DNA of 64,000 nucleotides from an uncultured Oscillibacter sp. (GCA_910589315.1 CAJUTB010000005.1:1-64000), one strand, 5' to 3'. Positions 17,147 through 26,592 are shown, numbered from the stretch's first letter. The notes: generated from the sequence alone by a model not told the origin. Numbers and translations: made by a program.

Positions 17147-17833
17147 ATGAAAAAAGTATTGGTTTTGGAAGATGAGGCCAGCATTCGGGGGTTTATCGTG
17201 ATCAACCTCCGCCGTGCGGGATATGATGTAATCGAGGCGGAGAGCGGGGAGGACGGTCTGGAACGCCTGCGGGAAAACCCGGACACGAAAGTAGCGTTGC
17301 TGGACATCATGCTTCCGGGCATCGACGGATTTGAGGTCTGCCGCCGCATCCGGGCCACCAATACCCGGATCGGCATCATCATGCTGACGGCCCGTTCCCA
17401 GGAAATGGACAAGGTGACGGGTCTGATGACCGGGGCGGACGACTATGTGACAAAGCCCTTTTCTCCCGCCGAGCTGACGGCCCGGGTGGACGCGCTGTTC
17501 CGCCGCGCAGGCGGCGAGGACCCTGTGCAGACCGGAGAGCTGAGCCAGCCGCCGTTTCTGCTGAATACCCGAAACCGGACCCTGGAGAAAAACGGCCAGC
17601 GGATCAAGCTGACGCAGGTGGAATATTCCATTATGCGGGTGTTTATGGAAAATCCGGGAAAGGCGTTGTCTCGGGAGGAGATTCTGGACATGGTTTGGGG
17701 CCGGGACTACTTCGGAGAATTGAAAATTGTGGATGTGAACATCCGGCGGCTGCGTCTGAAAATTGAAGACAATGTGCAGAATCCCGCTTATATTACGACG
17801 GTTTGGGGCTATGGATACAAATGGGGACTGTGA
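17147..17833 (+). CDS. OmpR/PhoB-family response regulator
   Basis: The 228-residue protein has an N-terminal receiver domain (VLVLEDEASIRGF with the acidic pair, LLDIMLPGIDGFEV with the phosphorylated Asp, MLTARSQ, TKPFSPAEL with the conserved Lys) and a C-terminal winged helix (LTQVEYSIMRVFMENPGKALSREEILDMVWG, VDVNIRRLRLKIED). It lies between a lipoprotein gene and its kinase, overlapping the kinase start. The regulon is unknown. Confidence 0.95.
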   Translation: MKKVLVLEDEASIRGFIVINLRRAGYDVIEAESGEDGLERLRENPDTKVALLDIMLPGIDGFEVCRRIRATNTRIGIIMLTARSQEMDKVTGLMTGADDYVTKPFSPAELTARVDALFRRAGGEDPVQTGELSQPPFLLNTRNRTLEKNGQRIKLTQVEYSIMRVFMENPGKALSREEILDMVWGRDYFGELKIVDVNIRRLRLKIEDNVQNPAYITTVWGYGYKWGL

Positions 17834-19302
17834 ACGAACATTGGAAAGACGGCGTAGGAGTGGAGAAGCAGCGGTGGAACTCGCTGCGCCTGCGGGGCCT
17901 GCGGCAGCGGTGGATTTTCAATTCCATTGTGCCGATTCTGGCGATGCTGGTGCTGATTGTCGCGCTGTTCTCCGCCGGCGTGTCGAATTATTACTATGGT
18001 TCCATGCAAAAGGGGCTGGAAAGCCGCGCCCAGGCGTTGGCCAACTCCTTCAACGAGTATTTCATGGACAACGGCTTCAGCAGTTATTACCAAAAAGCCG
18101 TGCAGTCTGCGGAATCCTTCGAGGACAAGAACCGGATTGAATTGCAGTTCATCGGCACCGGCGGCCAGATTCAGGTTTCCACCTCCGGCCTGACGGCAGG
18201 CACGTCCCCACGGACGGGCGATATTGCGGCTGCGCTGCAAAACCAGAAAATGGAGCCGTATCAGGGCCGCGACCTGGAAACGGGAGAAACCATCATGGCC
18301 GTTTCCTGTCCGCTGATGGCCAATGGGCGGGTCGTGGGCATCGTCCGTCTGGTGACGTCCCTGCGGGCGGTAAACCGGCAGGTGCTGATTGCCGTGCTGG
18401 CGATCTTCCTCATCGCGCTGCTGTGCATGGCTCTGGTTGTGATCTCGAACCTGCTGTTTATCAACAACGTCGTGGAGCCGGTGGCCGTCGTGACCGACGC
18501 GGCCAAGCGCATTACGGCGGGCAGCTATGGTTTTCTTTTGGAAAACAAGTACACCGACGAGTTGGGAGAATTGGTGAACAACATCAACAATATGTCCCTG
18601 AAAATCAGCCAGAATGAGAAGATGAAGCGGGACTTCATCTCCTCCGTTTCCCACGAGCTGCGGACCCCTCTGACGGCCATCAACGGCTGGGGAGAGACGA
18701 TTTTGGAGGACATTGTGGAGGACACCAGCGACCCGGAGCAGCTGCGGCGGGGCCTGCGGATTATCGTGAACGAATCCCGGCGGCTTTCCAATATGGTGGA
18801 GGAGCTGCTGGAGTTCTCCAAGATGGAGGATGGACGCTTCACGCTGCAAATCGAGGAGGTGGACCTTCAGGCGGAGCTGGAGGACGCCATTTTCACCTAT
18901 CAGGAGCTGTTCCGGCAGGAGGGTATTACGCTGGAATACAGCCCCGGCGACGGCGATCTTCCGCTGATCCCCGGCGACCCGGAACGGCTGAAGCAGGTTT
19001 TCTGCAACGTGCTGGACAACGCTTCCAAGCACGGCGGCGCAGGGAAACGGATTACGGCCTCTATCGCGCAGGAGGGCGGCAAACAGGTCGTTCAGGTGCG
19101 GGACTACGGACCGGGCATCCCGGAAACCGAACTGCCCTTCATCAAGCAGAAGTTTTACAAAGGCACCTCCAAGGCCCGGGGCAGCGGCATTGGCCTTGCG
19201 GTGTGTGACGAGATCATCAATCTGCACAACGGAACCTTTAGCATCGGCAACGCCGAAGGCGGCGGGGCGGTGGTGACAATCCGCCTGCCGGTCCGGACGT
19301 AA
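17821..19302 (+). CDS. Sensor histidine kinase
   Basis: The 493-residue protein has a transmembrane helix (IVPILAMLVLIVALF), an extracytoplasmic sensor of about 110 residues, a second helix (VLAIFLIALLCMALVVI), a HAMP region, a HisKA box SSVSHELRTPLTAING carrying the phosphorylated His, and an HATPase domain with NVLDNASKHGG, VRDYGPGIPE and GSGIGLAVCDEI. The start at 17821 overlaps the regulator stop; a GTG at 17830 in a GTGA overlap is an alternative. It should phosphorylate the adjacent regulator. Confidence 0.95.
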   Translation: MGTVNEHWKDGVGVEKQRWNSLRLRGLRQRWIFNSIVPILAMLVLIVALFSAGVSNYYYGSMQKGLESRAQALANSFNEYFMDNGFSSYYQKAVQSAESFEDKNRIELQFIGTGGQIQVSTSGLTAGTSPRTGDIAAALQNQKMEPYQGRDLETGETIMAVSCPLMANGRVVGIVRLVTSLRAVNRQVLIAVLAIFLIALLCMALVVISNLLFINNVVEPVAVVTDAAKRITAGSYGFLLENKYTDELGELVNNINNMSLKISQNEKMKRDFISSVSHELRTPLTAINGWGETILEDIVEDTSDPEQLRRGLRIIVNESRRLSNMVEELLEFSKMEDGRFTLQIEEVDLQAELEDAIFTYQELFRQEGITLEYSPGDGDLPLIPGDPERLKQVFCNVLDNASKHGGAGKRITASIAQEGGKQVVQVRDYGPGIPETELPFIKQKFYKGTSKARGSGIGLAVCDEIINLHNGTFSIGNAEGGGAVVTIRLPVRT

Positions 19303-19326
19303 CGGAGAGAAAAGGAGGAACCAGAC

Positions 19327-19488
19327 ATGAAGCTGCTGACGGGGATTTTGGTTGTTTTGAAGCTGCTGGATGTGATTTCGTGGCCTTGGCTTTGGGTGTT
19401 CAGCCCGATTTGGATACCGGTCCTCTTGTTTACCGCGGTCTTTGGGTGTATCCTGGTTGGCGGCAAGCTGGTGAAAGGCCGCTGGTAA
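19327..19488 (+). CDS. 53-residue membrane protein
   Basis: The product starts MKLLTGILVVLKLLDVISWP and continues WLWVFSPIWIPVLLFTAVFG, so it is two hydrophobic helices rich in Trp, with a basic tail KLVKGRW. AAAGGAGG sits upstream of the ATG. It lies 24 bases after the kinase, so it may be read from the same transcript. Small membrane proteins of this pattern occur in phages and Firmicutes with no defined role; here it might modulate the kinase. Confidence 0.7.
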   Translation: MKLLTGILVVLKLLDVISWPWLWVFSPIWIPVLLFTAVFGCILVGGKLVKGRW

Positions 19489-19521
19489 ACAATTTTTCGC
19501 ATAAGTTAGAAAGGAATTTTC

Positions 19522-20493
19522 ATGGCAGAGAATCAAAAATGCGCCTTCCGCACCAGCATCGGCGGACAGGCGTTGATTGAAGGCATTTTGATGCGCGGGC
19601 CGGAGAAGCAGGCCATTGTCGTCCGAGACCAGGAGGGAAACCTGGTGGAAAAGGTGGAGGAGCTGCGCTTCATCAAGGACCGCTACCCGATTTTAGGCGT
19701 TCCGCTGATCCGCGGGACCGTGAACTTTTTGGATTCGATGGTGAACGGCGTAAAGGCTCTGATGTATTCGGCGGACTTTTACCCCGAAGAAGAAGCGGCG
19801 CAGCCGTCGAAGTTTGAGCAGTGGATGGAGAAGCATTTTTCCAGCAAAAAGCTGGAAAGCGCGGTAGTGGCTCTGGCGGTGGCGCTGGGCGTGGGGATGT
19901 CGGTGTTTTTGTTCATGATTCTGCCGACGCTGCTGACCGGCGGGATTCTGCACTTTTTCCCCGGCTTTCCCATGTGGGGACGGAATCTGTTCGAGGGAAT
20001 TCTGAAAATCTTCATCTTTTTGCTCTATCTGATTTTCTGTTCCAAACAGAAGGATATCTACCGGGTTTTCCAGTACCACGGCGCGGAACACAAGACCATT
20101 TTCTGCTACGAGGCGGGCTTGCCGCTGACGGTGGAGAATGTCCGCGCACAGCCCCGGCACCATCCCCGCTGCGGGACGAGCTTTTTGTTTGTCGTGATCG
20201 TGGTGTCCATTCTCTGTTCCAGCGTGGTGTTTGGCATCTGGCCCGTCACAAACGCATGGCTGCGGACGCTGGCGCATTTGCTGCTGCTGCCGCTGGTGGT
20301 GGGCGTGACTTATGAATTCAACCGCTGGGTGGGACGGCACGTGCAGGAAAACCGTCTGGCGCAGATTCTGACGGCTCCTGGCCTTTGGATGCAGAATTTC
20401 ACCACCAACGAGCCGGACGACAAAATGATAGAATGCGCCATCCGGTCTTTGGAATTGGTCCGGCCCTCGGAAAAGGGCAAGGACGCCTGGTGA
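19522..20493 (+). CDS. DUF1385 membrane protein (YqhQ family)
   Basis: The 323-residue protein has the DUF1385 pattern: GGQALIEGILMRGPEK, IRGTVNFLDSMVNGVKALMYSAD, FQYHGAEHKTIFCYEAG and HPRCGTSFLFVVIVVS, with about five membrane helices in the central and C-terminal parts. The biochemical role is not established. It lies directly before prmC, a neighbourhood seen across Clostridia, and AGAAAGGA precedes its ATG. Confidence 0.92.
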   Translation: MAENQKCAFRTSIGGQALIEGILMRGPEKQAIVVRDQEGNLVEKVEELRFIKDRYPILGVPLIRGTVNFLDSMVNGVKALMYSADFYPEEEAAQPSKFEQWMEKHFSSKKLESAVVALAVALGVGMSVFLFMILPTLLTGGILHFFPGFPMWGRNLFEGILKIFIFLLYLIFCSKQKDIYRVFQYHGAEHKTIFCYEAGLPLTVENVRAQPRHHPRCGTSFLFVVIVVSILCSSVVFGIWPVTNAWLRTLAHLLLLPLVVGVTYEFNRWVGRHVQENRLAQILTAPGLWMQNFTTNEPDDKMIECAIRSLELVRPSEKGKDAW

Positions 20494-20553
20494 CGGAGCG
20501 TATTGGCGGCCCGCGGTCTGCCCATGAACCTCAAAAGACATACGGAGGGTAGT

Positions 20554-21420
20554 ATGGCGATCACATACAACGATTTGTATTTAGATGTCCGGCGGCAGCT
20601 GCGGGAGTGCGGCGTGGAGGCCGCAACCCTGGAGGCGCGGGAACTGGTGTGCTTTGGCTTGGATAAAAGCCGGGAGGAGCTGGTCCGCGACAGCCGTCTT
20701 TACGCCGGTACGGCCCAGGAACGGCGGGTCCGGGAGCTGGTGGACCGCCGTCTGGCCGGAGAGCCGGTGGCCTATCTGACGGGCGAATGGGAATTTTACG
20801 GCCTGCCGCTGGACATCACCCAGGAGGTGCTGATTCCCCGTTCGGACACGGAGGTCCTGGCGGAACAGGCCATCGCCTATGTGCAGGGCCTGGGGGAATG
20901 CCGGGTGCTGGACCTGTGCGCCGGAAGCGGCTGCATAGGTCTGGCGGTGGCGGAGAAGGCCCCCAACTGCAAGGTCGTGCTGGGGGAGCTGTCGGACGGC
21001 GCGCTGAAAATCTGCCGGCAGAACATCCGCCGCAACGGTCTTTCGGGCCGGGCGGTGCCGGTGCAGGCCGACGCGCGGGAACAGCCGGACCAGACCTTGG
21101 GGGTATTCCAGTGCATTGTCAGCAACCCCCCGTATATTCCCAGTGCGGACATTGCTGGGCTGGATGTTTCCGTAAAAGACTATGAGCCTCGCGCCGCCCT
21201 GGACGGCGGGCCGGACGGGCTGGATTTTTACCGGTCCATCTGCGAGCGGTGGAAACAGGCACTGGTTCCCGGCGGACGGCTGTATTTTGAAGTGGGCATC
21301 GGACAGGCGGACCGGGTGCTGCGGATTATGCGCGGCCAGGGCTTCGGCGATATTCAGCTTGTGGACGATCTGGGCGGAATTCCCCGGGTTGTGTTTGGGA
21401 CGCTCTGCACAGAAATTTGA
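20554..21420 (+). CDS. prmC: Release factor glutamine methyltransferase
   Basis: The 288-residue enzyme methylates the glutamine of the GGQ motif of release factors, using S-adenosylmethionine. It has an N-terminal helical domain, the LIPRSDTEVL segment, the SAM loop VLDLCAGSGCIGLAVA, and the catalytic NPPY in SNPPYIPSADI. GGAGGG lies a few bases before the ATG at 20554. Unlike many Firmicutes, no prfA is adjacent; DUF1385 is upstream and a PspC-like gene downstream. Confidence 0.95.
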   Translation: MAITYNDLYLDVRRQLRECGVEAATLEARELVCFGLDKSREELVRDSRLYAGTAQERRVRELVDRRLAGEPVAYLTGEWEFYGLPLDITQEVLIPRSDTEVLAEQAIAYVQGLGECRVLDLCAGSGCIGLAVAEKAPNCKVVLGELSDGALKICRQNIRRNGLSGRAVPVQADAREQPDQTLGVFQCIVSNPPYIPSADIAGLDVSVKDYEPRAALDGGPDGLDFYRSICERWKQALVPGGRLYFEVGIGQADRVLRIMRGQGFGDIQLVDDLGGIPRVVFGTLCTEI

Positions 21421-21443
21421 AAACCGGGAAAAGGAGTGCGGTT

Positions 21444-21638
21444 ATGAAAAAGAAATTGTATAAAATCAACCGTGGAAAGATCATCGACGGCGTCTGTGGA
21501 GGCTTTGCGGAATATTTTGGCCTGGACCCGACCCTTGTGCGGCTGATCTGGGTAGGCTTCACGCTGGCAGGCGGAAGCGGTATTCCTCTGTACATCATCT
21601 GCATGATCATTATGCCAAGAGAACCCCTGGAATTCTAA
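21444..21638 (+). CDS. PspC-domain small membrane protein
   Basis: The 64-residue product is a single PspC domain: LYKINRGKIIDGVCGGFAEYFGLDPTLVRLIWV followed by a hydrophobic helix (IPLYIICMIIMP). Such proteins relate to envelope stress sensing, but a stand-alone copy has no proven function. AAAAGGAG precedes the ATG at 21444. It lies between prmC and recA. Confidence 0.9.
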   Translation: MKKKLYKINRGKIIDGVCGGFAEYFGLDPTLVRLIWVGFTLAGGSGIPLYIICMIIMPREPLEF

Positions 21639-21681
21639 CGGGTACAAAATAAACACCAAATTGCTTAGGAGGTCAAATATC

Positions 21682-22830
21682 ATGGCAAAAGAAAAAGCTC
21701 CGCTGCCCTCGCCTGCGCCTGCGGCAGACAAGAAGAAAGCTCTTACTACGGCAATGTCCCAGATTGAAAAAATGTATGGCAAGGGTTCCATCATGCGCCT
21801 GGGCGACAAGACGGCTCTGGATGTGGAGGTCATCCCCACCGGCTCTCTGGCGTTGGATGTTGCGCTGGGCATCGGCGGCCTGCCAAGGGGAAGAATTATA
21901 GAAATCTACGGGCCGGAGTCCTCCGGCAAAACGACGCTTGCGCTCCATGTGGTGGCCGAGGCCCAGAAGCGGGGCGGCGAAGTGGCCTTTGTGGACGCAG
22001 AGCACGCCATGGACCCCACCTATGCCCGTGCGCTTGGGGTAAAGGTGGAGGATATGCTCATCTCTCAGCCGGATACCGGCGAACAGGCTCTGGAAATCAC
22101 GGAAGCCCTGGTCCGCTCCGGCGCAATTGATGTGATTGTAGTGGACAGCGTAGCGGCTTTGGTGCCTCGCGCCGAGATCGAGGGCGAAATGGGCGACAGT
22201 TATGTTGGTCTTCATGCCCGTCTGATGAGCCAGGCCCTGCGGAAGCTCACCGGCGCGGTGGGAAAGACGAATACCATTGTCATTTTTATCAACCAGCTCC
22301 GGGAAAAGGTGGGCGTGATGTACGGCAACCCAGAGGTTACTACCGGCGGCCGGGCCTTGAAATTCTATTCGTCTGTACGTATTGACATCCGGCGCATTGA
22401 GTCGCTGAAAAACGGTTCGGAGATCATCGGCAACCGGACGCGGGCAAAGGTGGTAAAAAACAAAATGGCCCCTCCGTTCCGGGAGGCGGAATTCGATATC
22501 GTTTACGGCGAAGGCATTGCCCGGGAAGGCGAGCTGGTGGATTTGGCCGTAAAGCTGGATTTGATGCAGAAAGCGGGTTCCTGGTTCTCTATGGGCGAAA
22601 CGCGCATTGGCCAGGGCCGGGACGCGGCGAAGAAGTATTTGAAGGAGAATCCGGAGGTTTGGGCAGAATTGGAAGAAAATGTCCGAAAGAGCTTTGACAA
22701 GCTGATGAGCAGTCAGACCCGTGCCGCCGCAAAGGCGGCGGGCCGTGCGGTGGACGTGAGCGCGGATGATTTCGACGACTCCGGCGCGGAAGCCCCAGAC
22801 CCGGCGGAGACCCCGGACGATGCAGGTTGA
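21682..22830 (+). CDS. recA: RecA recombinase
   Basis: The 382-residue ATPase forms filaments on single-stranded DNA for homologous recombination and SOS induction. Walker A is GPESSGKT at 77-84, with VDAEHAMDP, VDSVAALVP and the NQLREKVGVMYGNPE DNA-binding region. The N-terminus has an extra KAPLPSPAPAADKKK stretch, and the C-terminus is acidic (DDFDDSGAEAPDPAE). AGGAGG precedes the ATG at 21682. I see no Gram-positive LexA box of the GAAC-N4-GTTC type just upstream. It overlaps recX by eleven bases. Confidence 0.98.
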   Translation: MAKEKAPLPSPAPAADKKKALTTAMSQIEKMYGKGSIMRLGDKTALDVEVIPTGSLALDVALGIGGLPRGRIIEIYGPESSGKTTLALHVVAEAQKRGGEVAFVDAEHAMDPTYARALGVKVEDMLISQPDTGEQALEITEALVRSGAIDVIVVDSVAALVPRAEIEGEMGDSYVGLHARLMSQALRKLTGAVGKTNTIVIFINQLREKVGVMYGNPEVTTGGRALKFYSSVRIDIRRIESLKNGSEIIGNRTRAKVVKNKMAPPFREAEFDIVYGEGIAREGELVDLAVKLDLMQKAGSWFSMGETRIGQGRDAAKKYLKENPEVWAELEENVRKSFDKLMSSQTRAAAKAAGRAVDVSADDFDDSGAEAPDPAETPDDAG

Positions 22831-23437
22831 ACGGGTGGAGCCGTCCCGGCATAAGAAGGGGCGGATTCTGGTTTTCCTGGATGACGGCGCGTGCCTGAAA
22901 ATCACGGAACAGGAGCTGTTAGACTTTGGCCTTCGGCCCGGCGACGAGCTGGACGAGGACACCCTGCGGCGTTTGAAGGAGGCCGCAGGGGTGTCCAACA
23001 CCCGGGCGGCGGCGGCGGATTTGATTGGAAAACGGGCCATGTCCCGGCGGGATTTGGAACGGAAGCTCCAGGAAAAGGGCGCGAACGAGGCGGAAGCCCG
23101 TTATGCCGCTGAGTGGTTGGAGGCCATTGGCGCGCTGAACGATGCGGAGTATGCCGCGGCTTTGGCGCGGCATTACAGCGGGCGGGGCTACGGTCCGGCC
23201 CGGGTGCGGGAAAAGCTGTATGAGAAGGGGATTCCCAGAGAGCTTTGGGAAGACGCACTGGAACAGATACCAGAGAACGACGGACAGATTGACGCATTTT
23301 TAACGGGCAAGCTGCGAGGCCGGGAGCCGGACGAGAAGGAGAAGCGGCGGCTGACCAATGCCCTTCTTCGCCGGGGGTATCCATGGGGCGACATCAAGGC
23401 CGCCTGGACCCGCTTGGGGGAGGAGACGGAGGAATGA
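22820..23437 (+). CDS. recX: Regulatory protein RecX
   Basis: The 205-residue protein matches RecX, which binds inside the RecA filament and limits its activity. Three helical repeats are visible: AAAADLIGKRAMSRRDLERKL, ALNDAEYAAALARHYSGRGYGPARVREKLYEKGIP and RRLTNALLRRGYPWGDIKAAW. The N-terminal stretch (VERVEPSRHKKGRILVFLDDG) is the extension seen in Clostridia. The ATG at 22820 overlaps the recA stop, so translation is coupled. Confidence 0.93.
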   Translation: MQVERVEPSRHKKGRILVFLDDGACLKITEQELLDFGLRPGDELDEDTLRRLKEAAGVSNTRAAAADLIGKRAMSRRDLERKLQEKGANEAEARYAAEWLEAIGALNDAEYAAALARHYSGRGYGPARVREKLYEKGIPRELWEDALEQIPENDGQIDAFLTGKLRGREPDEKEKRRLTNALLRRGYPWGDIKAAWTRLGEETEE

Positions 23438-23535
23438 CGCATTTCCTGCGTTTAGGCGAGGCGCATACGATGCGAGGCTGGAGTGCATGAAAACGAAGCG
23501 AAAAATTCGCGCTTGGCGGCTGTTTTGGAATCATG

Positions 23536-24306
23536 ATGAATTTATAGTTTGACCGAAAAACTGCGCTCGGCTATAAAAGCCGTTCTCAGATGGCAAGAGT
23601 CTTGACGGAATCATGGGCGGCGTCCAATATGTATTGTCCGCGGTGCGGCGAAGCTCCAATCAAGCATTTTCCGAATAATCAAAAAGTCGCGGACTTTTAT
23701 TGTCCGTTTTGCAAAAATCAATATGAATTAAAAAGCAAAGGCGGCATCATTGGCCGGAAAATTGCTGACGGCGCATATGGCGCATTTATCCAGCGGATCA
23801 GGAGCGACACAAGTCCGGATTTTATCGTTTTGAGCTATGACCCCATTGATTTATGGGTTGAGAATTGCTGGGTAATTCCAAAACATTTTTTTACTCCATT
23901 GATTGTTGAAAAACGCAGCCCTCTGCCTCCAACTGCCCGCCGTGCCGGTTGGATTGGATGCAACATTTTATTTGAAAAAATTCCGGAACAGGGTAAGATT
24001 GCAGTTGTCCAAAATCGAATGACTGTTGATAAAAAAATAGTGACGGACAAGATGCAGAGGGCCTCTTTACTTCAGACTTCCAATTTAGAATCCAGGGGAT
24101 GGCTTTTTGATGTGCTGAACTGTATAAATTGTCTGGAAAATGATGTGTTTACCCTGACAGAGATGTATCAAAACGAATCGGTTTTCAAGATGCTTCATCC
24201 CCAAAATCGAAATATCCGCCCTAAAATCCGGCAGCAGCTGCAATTTTTAAGAGACAAAGGCTATGTCGAATTTGTGGGGCGGGGATTGTACAAGAGAATT
24301 CGGTGA
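23536..24306 (+). pseudogene. DpnI-family restriction endonuclease gene with an amber codon near its start
   Basis: From 23590 the frame encodes 238 residues like DpnI, which cuts adenine-methylated GATC: ARVLTESW, a Cys4 zinc knuckle (YCPRCG...YCPFC), the nuclease core VADFY...YELKSK, and PTARRAGWIGCN. The C-terminal winged helix (IRQQLQFLRDKGYVEFVGRG) recognises methylated DNA. Homology continues upstream of this ATG: the same frame reads ATG AAT TTA TAG TTT GAC from 23536, then GYKSRSQ, matching the DpnI N-terminus residue for residue except the stop at codon 4. No ribosome site precedes either ATG. The gene is AT-richer than its neighbours, so probably acquired. A shortened product from 23590 is possible. 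Confidence 0.8.
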
Positions 24307-24410
24307 CTTGTTCAAAATGTATACGGATGCAGCTTTTTTCTGTGGAGTGCGGTTTGGTAAACAGGAGGAATACAATATTTTGCATTTGCATGAAGGAAGG
24401 ATCTCTCTTT

Positions 24411-25736
24411 ATGCCATATAAAGTTTCGTTTATTTCCCTTGGCTGTGCGAAAAACCAGGTGAACTGTGAACAGATGATGGCGGCGGTTCAGGCGGAGGGC
24501 TTCGAGCTGCTCCCCAGCCCCGACGGCGCGGATCTTGCCGTAATCAACACCTGCGGCTTTTTGGCGGCGGCCTGTGAGGAAGCCATTGACAACATCTTGG
24601 AGCTGGCCGCGCTGAAACACGCCGGACGGCTGAAAAAAATCCTTGTCACCGGCTGTATGGCGCAGCGGTACAAGGAAGAAATTCTCGGGGAACTCCCCGA
24701 GGTGGATGGAATTTTGGGCACCGGAAGCTATGGCGAAATCGCCGCGGCGGCCCGTGCCGTCCTGGAAAAAGGGGAGACGCCCTGCCGGTTTGGAAACATC
24801 CACACGGCGGAACAAGGCGGCCCGCGGATTCTCTCAACGCCGCCCTGGTATGCCTACCTGCGCATTGCCGAGGGCTGTGACAACCATTGCGCTTACTGCG
24901 TCATCCCGTCCTTGCGGGGAAAATACCGCAGCCGTCCCATGGCGGAGCTTTTGGACGAGGCGGCGGAATTGGCTTCCGCAGGCGTACGGGAACTTCTGGT
25001 GATTGCCCAGGATATTACCCGTTATGGCACGGACTTCGACGGAACGCCCTGTCTGGCGGAACTCCTGCGGGAGCTGTGCAAATTGGATTTCCACTGGATA
25101 CGCCTCCACTACCTGTACCCTGACGAGATCACGGACGAACTGATCCGCGTGATTGCCCAGGAGCCGAAAATTCTGCCCTATCTGGATATTCCGATTCAGC
25201 ATTGTAACAATGGTATTCTCGAGGCGATGAACCGCCGGGACACCAAGGAGAACATTACATCGCTGTTTCAGACGCTGCGGGAAAAAATTCCCGGTCTGGT
25301 TCTGCGGACAAGCCTGATCTCCGGCCTGCCCGGCGAAGGCCCGGAGGAATTCGAGGAGCTGTGCGAATTTTTGCGGGAAATGAAGATCGAACGGGCAGGC
25401 GTGTTCCCGTTTTCGCCGGAGGAGGGCACAAAGGCCGCTCAAATGGAGCACGTAGACATGGAGGAGGCCCAACGCCGGGCGGAAATCGCGGTGGATGTGC
25501 AGTCGGACATCATCGACGCGTATAACGAATCCGTTCTGGGCGAAGAACGCGAGGTACTCTGCGAGGGCTTCGACGCGCAGGCCCAGATGTACGTTGGTCG
25601 AAGCTATGCCGAGTCGCCAGACATTGACGGGCGGGTGTATTTCACGGCGGAAACAGACCCGTCTCCCGGCGAATTTGTAACCGTGCGCTTTACCGGCGTG
25701 ATGGACGGCGAGCTGACCGGGGAGCGTGTGGAATGA
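24411..25736 (+). CDS. rimO: Ribosomal protein S12 methylthiotransferase
   Basis: The 441-residue radical SAM enzyme adds a methylthio group to an aspartate of ribosomal protein S12. Its N-terminal UPF0004 domain carries three cysteines for one iron-sulphur cluster (SLGCAKNQVNCE, NTCGF, TGCMAQRY); the radical SAM cluster is CDNHCAYC; a TRAM domain closes the chain. ISGLPGEG and FPFSPEEGT favour RimO over MiaB. The ATG at 24411 follows GAAGGAAGG by about ten bases. It overlaps the next gene by four bases (ATGA). Confidence 0.95.
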   Translation: MPYKVSFISLGCAKNQVNCEQMMAAVQAEGFELLPSPDGADLAVINTCGFLAAACEEAIDNILELAALKHAGRLKKILVTGCMAQRYKEEILGELPEVDGILGTGSYGEIAAAARAVLEKGETPCRFGNIHTAEQGGPRILSTPPWYAYLRIAEGCDNHCAYCVIPSLRGKYRSRPMAELLDEAAELASAGVRELLVIAQDITRYGTDFDGTPCLAELLRELCKLDFHWIRLHYLYPDEITDELIRVIAQEPKILPYLDIPIQHCNNGILEAMNRRDTKENITSLFQTLREKIPGLVLRTSLISGLPGEGPEEFEELCEFLREMKIERAGVFPFSPEEGTKAAQMEHVDMEEAQRRAEIAVDVQSDIIDAYNESVLGEEREVLCEGFDAQAQMYVGRSYAESPDIDGRVYFTAETDPSPGEFVTVRFTGVMDGELTGERVE

Positions 25737-26008
25737 AAAGCCCGCTGCAGGAAATCCCCGGCGTAGGGCCTCGAACGGCCGCCGTCATGGAACGTCTGGA
25801 CATCCGGCAGGTGTCGGACCTGCGGGGCCGGGACCCGGAAGAACTGTACCGCCTGGAATGCGTGCTGAAGGGCTTCCAGGAGGACCGCTGCGCGCTCTAC
25901 GTTTGGCGGGCCGCGGTGTACTACGCAGAGCACGAAATCCGGGACCCGGAGAAGCTGAAGTGGTGGTATTGGAAAGACAAGGCGTACCCGGAAGGAGAGA
26001 TCGAATGA
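25733..26008 (+). CDS. Helix-hairpin-helix protein of the Cdd1 ('pathogenicity locus') family
   Basis: The 91-residue product opens with a helix-hairpin-helix (LQEIPGVGPRTAAVMERLDIRQVSDLRGRDPEEL) and continues CALYVWRAAVYYAEHE and LKWWYWKDK, the pattern of the small Cdd1-like family. Such motifs suggest non-specific DNA contact; the function is not known. It is coupled to rimO and pgsA by ATGA overlaps at both ends, so all three are made from one message. Confidence 0.85.
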   Translation: MKSPLQEIPGVGPRTAAVMERLDIRQVSDLRGRDPEELYRLECVLKGFQEDRCALYVWRAAVYYAEHEIRDPEKLKWWYWKDKAYPEGEIE

Positions 26009-26592
26009 ATCTGCCGAATAAACTCACGATGTCCCGGATTCTGCTGATTCCGGTGTTTATGGTCGTGCTGTACTGGGGCTTTCCCGGTGCGGATTACGTC
26101 GCGCTGGCGATTTTTATTGTCGCCAGTCTGACGGACCTGTTGGACGGAAAAATAGCCCGGAAGTATAATCTTGTCACGGACTTCGGCAAATTTGCCGACC
26201 CGTTGGCGGACAAGATGCTGGTGACGGCGGCTCTGCTGTGGTTTGTGGAACAGGGCCGAATGTCCGCCTGGATGCTGCTCATCGTCATTTGCCGGGAATT
26301 TGCCGTCAGCGGCCTGCGGATGATTGCGGCGGACAAGGGAATTGTGATTGCCGCCGGGTGGTCCGGCAAGGTCAAAACCGCCGCAACGATGGTCTGTATC
26401 GCGGTGATGCTGTTCATCGCGCCCATGGTGGAGGATGCAGTTACTTGGATGATATTGTCCTCTCAGTATCCTGCGCCGAAGCCGGCCATCTTGTGGGTGG
26501 ACCCGGTTTGCACCTGGATAATTACTCTGACGACTATTTATTCCGGGGTCGAATATTTTCTGAAAAACCGGAGCGTGATTCAATCAGCGTAA
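26005..26592 (+). CDS. pgsA: CDP-diacylglycerol-glycerol-3-phosphate 3-phosphatidyltransferase
   Basis: The 195-residue integral membrane enzyme makes phosphatidylglycerol phosphate. It carries the CDP-alcohol phosphotransferase signature DLLDGKIARKYN...GKFADPLADK with the catalytic aspartates, preceded by the typical NLPNKLTMSRILLIP start. Four to six hydrophobic helices follow. The start overlaps the previous stop, with GGAGAG upstream. Length is normal. Confidence 0.95.
   Translation: MNLPNKLTMSRILLIPVFMVVLYWGFPGADYVALAIFIVASLTDLLDGKIARKYNLVTDFGKFADPLADKMLVTAALLWFVEQGRMSAWMLLIVICREFAVSGLRMIAADKGIVIAAGWSGKVKTAATMVCIAVMLFIAPMVEDAVTWMILSSQYPAPKPAILWVDPVCTWIITLTTIYSGVEYFLKNRSVIQSA

Noticed and set aside
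23438..23535. Short peptide gene between recX and the DpnI-like gene
   Set aside because: Its frame ends at 23552 but has no ribosome site or recognisable sequence.
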